In this document: piece after piece, positions 9,186-16,391 of the stretch
Position numbering within the stretch: the stretch's first letter is position 1
Layout: each line of letters begins with the position of its first letter
Source of the DNA: Acanthamoeba lenticulata
Lineage: Eukaryota; Discosea; Longamoebia; Acanthamoebidae
Assembly: GCA_002179805.1 (NCBI GenBank)
Contig: NAVB01001851.1
Span: 1-16,391 of the forward strand
Reading direction: 5' to 3'
Length of the DNA stretch: 16,391 nucleotides
Program-made: the position numbers and the translations under genes
The notes under the pieces: generated by a model
Told to the model about the DNA's origin: nothing
What the model saw: only the letters and a program-made list of their open reading frames with translations
Database searches by the model: none

Positions 9186-12100
9186 TCAGAAGGCAACGCG
9201 ATACACTTGCCCGCTGGTGGTGCCCAACATAAAGGCCGGCAGCAGTTGCTCTTGGGCGTCCCTTGGCGCCACCACGCTCACGCACGATGCCTGCTCAGGT
9301 ATCGGATGCGCGCCGTTCACGGCCAGCGTCTGCATCATCATCAACAGCAAGTCTTATGAGTCAATCAAGCAAGCGAGCAAAGCGAGATGAAGGAGAGGAG
9401 ACCTGAGGATGAAGGCTCAGCAGCACGCCATCGGCAAACACGCAGGCAATCATGCTCTCGTCCGCCTGTAAATTGTTGGTCAGCGGGAAGAAGAAGCTTA
9501 TAGGAGAAGAGGGTTGGGGAGCACGAACCGAAAAGACCGCGCCTACGATGGAGTGGACGGTGGCCGGAGTGAAGTTGGTAGCCCAGGCCTTCCTCCGCAT
9601 GTCGTACAACGCCACCTGCGCCACCACATTTCGGGTATTAATTATAAAATAAAAGACATAAAATGGAATAAAAGAGCGAAAACGAAAGGGGAGTCACGCG
9701 CCTCTGAGTCAGAATGAAAGAGAGCGACCGAGCCAGAGCTGTTAAGCGAAACGTAAACGGGCACGCTGTTGCCCGACGGCATCAGCGTCGAGGTAAGGGG
9801 CAAAGCGCCAGCAGCAGGCGTTGGGCCGTTGGGCCGCCAGGATGTGAAGTAGATTCGTCCTCCGCTGTCGGTGGCGATGAGCTCGTCCTCAGAGACAAAG
9901 GCCAGCGAGACGACGTCGCTTCCGGGGTGGCCGGTGGGGATGACGTTGAGATCGCGGTCAAGCCCACGCACGCTGCGCACGTGAATGGCGCCCGCGGCGC
10001 CCAACCCAAACACGTTGTTGTCGAAGCTGTAGCCAGCCAGCGCAGTAAACGGTTCAAACGCTTTCGTGAAAGGCGCCTTGATCTTTGCTCGCACATCAAC
10101 TACGCTGAACTGGCGGCCGACCAGAACCAGCGCGTACGCATTGTTCTGCACGCAATTGCGCGTGAGAGGATGATCAACGCCGACATGAAGACGAACATTT
10201 CTACCGCGACGAGGCATTCGGTCATGTACCGAGGTGACGATGAGCTGAATAGAACCTGCGCCGTCTTGTTGGTATTGCTGTTCGTACTCTTGCTTAACCT
10301 CGCCTGTCAGGACACACAAGCCCAAGTCGCAGGCCAGATGCCAAGTAAAATGTACAAATGAATAACAATTAAAAGAAAAGGAAAAAAAAAAGCGTTTGTG
10401 CAGGACCCGCACCGTGTGACTGCAACTGGAACACGCGCAAAAAGCCGCTGACGTCGATGGTGAGGAGGTAGCCGAACTTGCCAATGTGACGCAGTCGGAC
10501 GACGCTGCTGCGTACGTCAGTCACCTTGGTTACTGTCGCCTTTGGCCGCGAATCCGACAAGGTTTGGACTGACGACGACGACGACAAAGGCAGTGGCGTC
10601 ACAGGCGGACCACTCGCTGCAGGCGTCATCGCCGTTGACGGCGTTGGCGTGGCCAGCGTTTGGGTATCCGTCCCTGAAGGTGGTGGTAATGGTGGTCTGG
10701 AGACAACATACGATTAATCTTAGCGTTGGTCTCGCGAACACGGGTCACGCGTGGAGCGTACGGGGAGGCTGGGCTGGCGTGGGCCGCGGGTGTGTTAAAT
10801 GTAGACACTGGCGGGAATGAAGAAGAAGAAGAAGAAGAATTCGTTGCCGTTGTCGTTTTCATGCTAGTAGAAGATGATGCTCGGGCAGACGAAGGGAGTG
10901 ATGGTGATGACGATACTGATGAAGGGGAAGGCATAGACAACGGTGAAATAGAAAGAGGAGGGAGAGGAGGTAGAGATGAAGATGGAGTCGGCAACGAAGC
11001 CTTTGATTCCAGGCGAGGGCGCTTCTTGTTACTGCTCTGGACTTGAGGCCCAAAGACGGCCACAATGCCCTTACTCCTCGAGTAGATGCCCAGCAGGCCG
11101 TTGCTGTAAGAGATGCCGCCAATCCCGCCTGTGTCCCACGCGGTGTGAGTCAAATCTGGAGAGGAAGAAAAGGAGAGAGAGAAAAAGAAAGGGCATCATC
11201 TTGAAGTTGTCCGGGCGCACCTGAGACCAGGTCGTCGCCTGGCACAAGGCAGGATTTGACGATCGGGTAAGACTTGCTGGTGTCCCACAGATGCACGCCG
11301 GACTGGGACGCCACCGCAATCCACGAGTCCACGACAGGCTAAACCGAGGCAACACACGCAGAGGGGAGAGAGTAATGATGATGAGTAGGAGCACTTGTGA
11401 GGTTGCGACCTTGGGGCGGTTAAGCCTCAACAAGGGGGGAGGGGGGAGCACCTCTATGCGCGGCATGGGGCCCTCACGCGTGGGGCCCTCGTAGCCCTTG
11501 AGCTGGAAAGACTTGGGCTCCGGTTTGTCGTTATGCCACTCCTGGAAGACAAGAGTGGCGTCAGGTCAGACCAGTCCTCCCTTCGTCCTTCGTCATCTTC
11601 GAGGGTGACTTACCACGACGCAGTCGAGGTGCGGGCCGACGCTGAAGACGCGGTCGCCCACGACGCACACGTCGGTACTGTACTTGCCGCCTTCCAGTGA
11701 TGCGAATTGGAGCACTTTCTTGTCTGTTTTGGGATTTGTTCCTTGTGAGTATTCGCTGGAGAGGCTCAAGGGAACAAAAGGTACCTTTTGCGTAGCAGTT
11801 GATGCCAAACTTGCCGGTGGTGAGGATGAAGGGCAACTCATGCATGGAAGCCACGCAGACCCCGAGCACGGGCCCGTCGTGCCTGGTCGTTATCGTGTTG
11901 ATGTCGTTGTTGAGTGATCATACCATCAACTGGCACCAGTTGGCGAGCGGGGCAGGTACGGAAAGGTTGAGACGGCAACGCGGCGCTTGAGGTCCCACAC
12001 GATGACGCGCGAGTCGCGCGAGCACGAGACCAGCCGGTTGGGCATGAAGCGCGAGACGACCAGACGGAAGACCAAGTCGGTATGAGCCGACAGCACGGCG

Positions 12101-14316
12101 TCCTTAGTGGCCTTCCTCTCATCCCACGTATACATCACGATGTCGCCCGAGTGATAGCCGACGACGAACGAGGCCGGGCTCGTCCACACGAGCGCCCGGA
12201 CCGCGCACTTTCGCTCGGGGTCCTGCGTGGCAAAGAGGTCGGTGGCCTCATGCTGCAGTCAAGACAGAAGGTTGTCAGCAGGGAGTGGCGATAGGCTCAA
12301 GCTGATCCCAAGAAGAGGTAGAGAACTTTTGAGCTTTTCCTCGACGTGATTTTCCACAGCGCAAACTGACCAGAACCAAAGCCAACGAGGATGGTACGGT
12401 CCGGGGGAGCCACTGGTGGGCCGGACACCCTAATCAGGGGTTGGAACGCAATGCTGGTGATAGGCTCGCCTGTGACACATTTTTTTTCGAAAAAGAATGA
12501 AATAAGCGTTGAAAATAAAAATAAAAATAAAAAATGGTGGGCGCACTCGTAAGCTTGCTGGTGTTGATCTCGGCCCAGGAGTGGAGCAGGTTCTTAACCA
12601 ACATGCTCGGGTCTATGCTAGATGGCGCCAGTGTGGGCACAGAGGAAGAGGATGAAGAAGACGTGGGTCTCGGTGCGGCAGAGGCTGCCTGCGCGGGCAG
12701 TGCCGCATGTGTGGACGCGCCCGGCGCCTCTGCGGCCGAGGGAGCAATGGCTTTCGCAGCTACTGTGCGTCGGCTCTTCTTCCGTGGCGGCTCTGACGTT
12801 TCTCCGTTACTGTTCGGCTGAGGAGCGTCCTGCTGGGACGGCGCGGCTGTAGGCCTGCCCAACACTGGCTCAACGGGTGTCGGGGCAGTGGCGGGTGGAA
12901 GAATAGAGGAAGCGGGAGCAGGCATTGCAGGAGATTGAAGGGCAGCGGGCGCCAGCGCGGGTACAGAAGCAGGCACGGTCGTGAGTACGGGCGAGGGCAC
13001 GGGCGCTAGCGTGGGCGTAGAAGCGGGCACAGACACGGATACGGGCGTGGGCGTGGGCGTGAGCGTGGACGTGGACGTGGGCGTGGAAACGAGTACGGGC
13101 GTAGGCGCAGGCGTAGGCACGGATGCGGGCATAGAAGCGCTAGTGGGCGCGGACACAAGAGTAGGTACGGGCAAGGGCATGGTTGCCGCAACAGGAGCAA
13201 GCACAGGCGCGGATGTGGGCGTCGGCACTGGCGTGGACCCGGGCACAGGTGTAGGCGCGGGCGGAGGAGACTGAGGCCGAGGCGACGCAAGCAATCCTTC
13301 GCATTTGTGGTCCACCTGACAACAACAACAAACGTTTCACCGTCGTCGTCGCAAGGCTGAAGTCAGCAACCACTTGAAAAGCGTCGACCAGAAAAGAGTG
13401 GAGAAGCGCACCAGCAAAGACCTCAAAATGACTTTTTGTTGGGTGCCCTTTGGAAGCAGAGGCTTGCAGTGATTGTCATGCTGCCAGTTCAGGCTGAGCC
13501 AGCCAAAAAGAGTAAGAAGCGTTGTGAACACAGGTACAAAAGAGAAAGAGGGGCTGGACACCAACCTCTGGTTGATCAGCTTGCGTAACCGTCCGGGATC
13601 GATGGTCGGCAACTTTAAGAAGGGCTGCAGATGTGGGTTGGCCGCGATAAGGTCCTTCAACTGCTCTACCGCGAGTTGCCTGCGGGCGGCCTCGTCCGCG
13701 TCTTCCAGTGGCCTGCAACTCCCAAGAGTGCCTGAGCATAAGCTGCTACTAGAGTAGCAGCGATGGGAAAGTGGTACATGGGGTCCTCGAGCAAGAGCGC
13801 TGAAGTGAGCTGAGCATAGACGGGATGGGCCTTCCATGGTGCCAGGTCCTTCCGGAGCATCTCGACGCAAGCTTGGGTGTCCTTCCTGCAACCACAAGGG
13901 ACTTACTTCGTAGGAAGCGAAATAGGGCTGTTGTAGCGTGCACGCGTACTCTCGAAGCTTATGCAGGAATCGCTGCTGCTTGATGAAGAGCATGAGGTCC
14001 TTTGTAGGCTCATCCTGCTCCTCTGTGGTCAAAAAGGTAGCCAGGTGTTTCTGTACTTTGGCCCACTTGCCTTGTTGGGCGAGCTTGGCGAAGTAGTCGA
14101 CACTGAGGTGCAATCTTGCCTGCCTCAGCAAGCTGCAAAGAGCTCAGCCTCTAACCGCTTCGTGGGCAAGCAAGAGAATAAAAATCAAGTAGTGGCAAAT
14201 CGTTCGTACCGTTCGGCCACACTTGGCAGCTTTACTTCGAACAGATGCTGTGCGATGACCAGCAGCAACTCCTGCCGTACCTTGGTTGCCGGAGCTGGCA
14301 GAGCGTGCTTTTCCAT
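9186..14316 (-). CDS. TOPLESS-like transcriptional corepressor (LisH-CTLH-TOPLESS domain, Pro-rich linker, WD40 propellers)
   Basis: Exons (minus): 14316-14210, 14132-13950, 13885-13778, 13712-13566, 13493-13412, 13315-12547, 12469-12327, 12252-11960, 11882-11785, 11723-11614, 11541-11452, 11338-11221, 11155-10712, 10616-10413, 10303-9702, 9615-9538, 9465-9403, 9329-9186. The product is 1260 residues; plant TOPLESS is about 1130. LisH at about 12-45 (QELLLVIAQHLFEVKLPSVA). CTLH/TOPLESS domain to about 209: YFAKLAQQGKWAKVQKHL, VEQLKDLIAANPHLQPFLKL, LRKLINQSLNWQHDNHCK, LLVDHKCEG. The linker (210-465) is a Pro/Thr/Val repeat with an NLS-like RKKSRR. WD40 units follow; HDGPVLGVCVASMHELPFIL, VVEWHNDKPEPKSFQLKGYE and SMIACVFADGVLLSLHPQTL track TOPLESS repeats. 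A Ser-rich insert with KKRPRLE lies at about 790-930. By analogy it is a nuclear corepressor that binds short repression motifs through the N-terminal domain. Least certain: the donors at 12326 and 9537, and the acceptor at 10617. Confidence 0.85.
9616..9701 (-). other. Probable GC-AG intron (intron 15 of the TOPLESS-like gene)
   Basis: The join CAGAG|GCGCGT ... GCGCAG|GTG keeps frame and yields SVALFHSDSEVALYDMRRKA, which parallels the TOPLESS segment around its HET-LAIY block. A GT alternative (GTCGCTCTC, 24 bases upstream) also keeps frame but deletes eight residues (VALFHSDS plus E) of that conserved strand, so the GC donor is preferred. Confidence 0.6.
12512..12534. repeat. (AAAAT)n repeat in TOPLESS-like intron 6
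   Basis: A/T pentamer units just downstream of the donor at 12546. The sense strand is T-rich. Confidence 0.75.
12960..13260 (-). repeat. Imperfect coding hexamer repeat in the TOPLESS-like linker
   Basis: Degenerate units resembling GGCGTG or GGCACG on the plus strand encode an alternating Pro-x pattern (Thr-Pro, Val-Pro, Ala-Pro) of about 100 residues. The frame is unbroken, which suggests repeat expansion kept in frame by selection. Confidence 0.7.
13412..14316 (-). other. LisH-CTLH-TOPLESS N-terminal module
   Basis: Five exons give about 209 residues. The order is LisH helix pair, the CTLH block around YFAKLAQQGKWAKVQKHL and LMLFIKQQRFLHKLREK, the CRA-like block around TQACVEMLRKDLAPW, then VEQLKDLIAANPHLQPFL and INQSLNWQHDNHC. 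In plant TOPLESS this module tetramerises and holds EAR motifs in a groove. The INQSLNWQH signature followed by a DHKC motif is specific to the TOPLESS branch rather than to WDR26 or SMU1. Confidence 0.85.
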
Positions 14317-14440
14317 CAGCAATGCTGCTACAGTATTGATGTTTTTGTTTTGTTTTGTTTTGTTTTGATTTTTACTTATTTTTTTTAAACCGTAAAATCT
14401 CCGAGCAAGCGGCCAGCGTTGTGTAGTGGGAGTAAACGCC
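14317..14440 (-). promoter_or_regulatory. 124-base spacer: GH15 3' end and TOPLESS-like gene promoter
   Basis: Both neighbours are on the minus strand, so this short stretch must end one transcript and start the next, unless the second gene has an upstream noncoding exon. It is AT-rich, with a TTTTG repeat (14343-14367) and an A/T run at 14368-14392. On the coding strand there is an AAAATAAG sequence that could serve as a variant poly(A) signal. No clear TATA box was found. Confidence 0.4.
14343..14367. repeat. Microsatellite (TTTTG)5 between GH15 and TOPLESS-like genes
   Basis: Five units of the same pentamer class as at 1-65. Relative to transcription (minus) the sense strand is CAAAA, opposite to the left-edge copy. 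Confidence 0.9.
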
Positions 14441-16391
14441 TCAGCCGAGCCTCCTGTCCAGGTTAAAGGCAGCGCTTATGAGAGCGAGGTGGGTGAACGC
14501 CTGAGGAAAGTTGCCCAGAGCCAGGCCCGTGTAGCCGGTCTGCTCAGCGTAGAGGCCAAGATGATTGGCGTAAGTAAGCATCTCCTCAAACTTGAGCTGT
14601 GCCTCACGTAGCTTTGTGCAGTCCTTGTCTCCCGCCCGCGCCAACGCTTCAATCAACCAGAATGTGCACTGCATAAGCATGACACCCAATGGGAGTTCGA
14701 GATTAGTGGCCTGTGTGCGAACCAATACAAACGTAAACCTCGCGCACCATGTTAAAAGTTCCCTCGCCGCCCTTGAGACCGTCCTTTCCTGCCTCGGTGT
14801 TGTACCGATAGACCAGGGTGTCGGACGTCAGACCGCCCTATTTATCCATTCCACATTAAATGAGTAAAATCATGTAAAAATGTATTAATATTTTTTAAAA
14901 AAATTGATTTAAAAAATAATGTACCTTATCGGGCGAGAGGCTGATGCGCTTGATGGTGGACGTCATCCGAGGGTCTGTGGGCGAGATGAAGAAGACCAAC
15001 GGAAGTATGAGATTCGCCGCGTCCAGCGTGTCGCATCCGTAGTGCATGACGAACGACTGGATCTTTGGGTCATAGCCCTTCTCCATGATCTCCTGTGATT
15101 CGCAAGCAACAAAGCTGCGTGAGAACTTATCCGACGCAACGGCGAGAAGACTCGCAAAGTGTACCTCGTAGAGCAGGTCTCGGCTTCGCTGCCACTTCTC
15201 CTTGTTGAGGGCCGACTTGGAGTACTTGTCCGCCAGCCGCACGCCACGATCGAGGCAGACCCACATCATGACCTTGGAATACACGAAATGCTGCTTGTCC
15301 CCGCGTACCTCCCACATGCCTGCAGACAAGGTGGTTCGTTATCATCATCACCACCATCATCATCATCACCGTTATGGAACCTTTGCTCTGTACCGTGGTC
15401 TTTGAGGTGCCAGTTGTCCGCGACAAAGTCGACGATTTTGCGGATGTAGCACCACAGGTCATAGCTGATGGGCGAGTACTTGTTGTAGATGTACACCGAG
15501 TCCTGTCCACCACACAGTCAAAACCACAACTCGCAAGCAAGTGATGTTGGTGTCGGCGATGGCAGCATATGTACCAGGAGCTCACCATAAATGTCCAGTT
15601 GGACTTGGTTGTAGGCGCCGTTGCCCACGCGCACCGGGCGGGAGCCTAAGGGGGCAAGGTCAGACCTCCAGAGGCGCATCATCAACTGAGAAACGATGTA
15701 CTGCACCTTTGTAGCCCTCAAAGTGGTCCAGCTCGTACTCGGGCAGGTGGCTCTCTCCGTGAATCCCGTACAGAGGCTGCAGCTGCCCGCCCTTCTCGTC
15801 CACCTCCTTGCACCGCGCCTCCAGATAACCCATAAACTCGCTCGCTTCCCTGCCACGCGAGCGCTTCGTCAGTTTCGAGGAATTGATTCAAGGACAAAAG
15901 AACAAGAACTTGTGTACTTGTGGAAGCCAATTCTCAGGAAGCCGTAGAGCGTGAAGGCGGCATCGCGCAGCCACGTGTAGCGGTAGTCCCAGTTCCGCTC
16001 GCCGCCCAGGTCCTCAGGCAGGGAACACGTCGGAGCGGCCACGATGGCGCCCGTGGGAGCAAACGTGAGCAGCTTCATCACCAGCGCCGAGCGGTACACC
16101 ATCTCTCGCCAGCGCCCTGTTGTGATAGATCATGAATTAATATTTAAAATAAAATAAATAAATAAATAAAGAGGCTTAGCGAGAATGATAACCTTTGTAG
16201 GTGCATTGCGCGAGCCACTTGTGCCAATAGTCGATGGTGCTCTCGAACACTTGTTTAGTGGATACTTTTGGGCAATATCAACAAAATAAAATCAAAAAAT
16301 CGTTCAAAATAGCTGCTTCAGCAGCACGGCTGCAAGGGGAAAGAACCTTTGTGGCAGGCGTCGTGGAGGTCGTCCTCAACATCACACAAGA
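14441..16391 (-). CDS. Glycoside hydrolase family 15 (glucoamylase/trehalase type), bacterial-like, 5' partial
   Basis: Exons in window (minus): 16391-16347, 16249-16193, 16116-15918, 15849-15707, 15645-15575, 15502-15394, 15319-15165, 15092-14925, 14837-14748, 14668-14441. They encode the last 420 residues; the N-terminal beta-domain and start lie beyond the right edge. Blocks: [109 protein letters not shown]. This is the (alpha/alpha)6 barrel of GH15, which releases glucose from alpha-glucans or from trehalose. By family analogy the acid/base glutamates are those in GMWEVRG and GLYAEQ, and both are present. Subfamily (glucoamylase or trehalase) and secretion cannot be judged without the N-terminus. 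The stop is TGA at 14441-14443. Confidence 0.93.
15341..15369. repeat. (CAT)n/(CAC) trinucleotide repeat in a GH15 intron
   Basis: An interrupted CAT/CAC repeat inside the intron at 15320-15393, outside the coding exons. Confidence 0.8.
16151..16170. repeat. (AAAT)n repeat in a GH15 intron
   Basis: Five tetramer units in the intron at 16117-16192. The sense strand reads TTTA units. Confidence 0.8.

Noticed and set aside
12960..13260. Regular repeats that might suggest a CRISPR or satellite array
   Set aside because: The units are degenerate six-base coding repeats without unique spacers, inside an open exon.
9186..13315. WD40 protein first considered as a TFIIIC subunit (GTF3C2-like)
   Set aside because: Joining the upstream exons revealed the LisH and INQSLNWQH modules, and several propeller strands track TOPLESS. 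TFIIIC subunits lack these.

Overview
This is a eukaryotic nuclear window. It holds four intron-rich protein genes packed almost without spacers, and no RNA genes or mobile elements that I can see. The exons are GC-rich, with long Ser, Pro, Ala and Lys runs. The introns are short (about 60-120 bases, one of 201) and often AT-rich with simple repeats. A large RasGEF with a REM domain, a bacterial-type GH15 enzyme and this genome style suggest a free-living amoebozoan such as Acanthamoeba. That placement is inference; no rRNA or other marker is present. All gene models below were spliced by eye. Each joins in frame across every intron.

Layout, left to right. (1) Positions 90-7637, minus strand: a giant RasGEF of at least 2121 residues, cut by the left edge at its C-terminus. 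After the REM and CDC25 catalytic domains comes a roughly 900-residue disordered region, then pieces of a XylR_N/V4R-type ligand-binding domain. (2) Positions 7940-9162, plus strand: a 286-residue acyl-protein thioesterase (APT/LYPLA family) with an apparent mitochondrial presequence. It is divergent from gene 1 across 302 bases that contain two CACGTG boxes, one inside a perfect 14-base palindrome. (3) Positions 9186-14316, minus strand: a full-length TOPLESS-like corepressor of 1260 residues, with LisH, CTLH/TOPLESS domain, Pro-rich linker and WD40 propellers. It converges on gene 2 with only 23 bases between stop codons. (4) Positions 14441-16391, minus strand: the C-terminal 420 residues of a GH15 glucoamylase/trehalase-type enzyme, cut by the right edge and lying 124 bases upstream of gene 3.

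The genes do not form an obvious pathway. Genes 1 and 2 share a divergent promoter region and both touch Ras biology in principle, because APTs depalmitoylate Ras, but the APT presequence argues for mitochondria. The most notable items are the RasGEF-V4R architecture, a TOPLESS-type corepressor in a probable amoeba, and unusual splice donors: C at intron position +4 in 34 of 45 donors, and three GC-AG introns.
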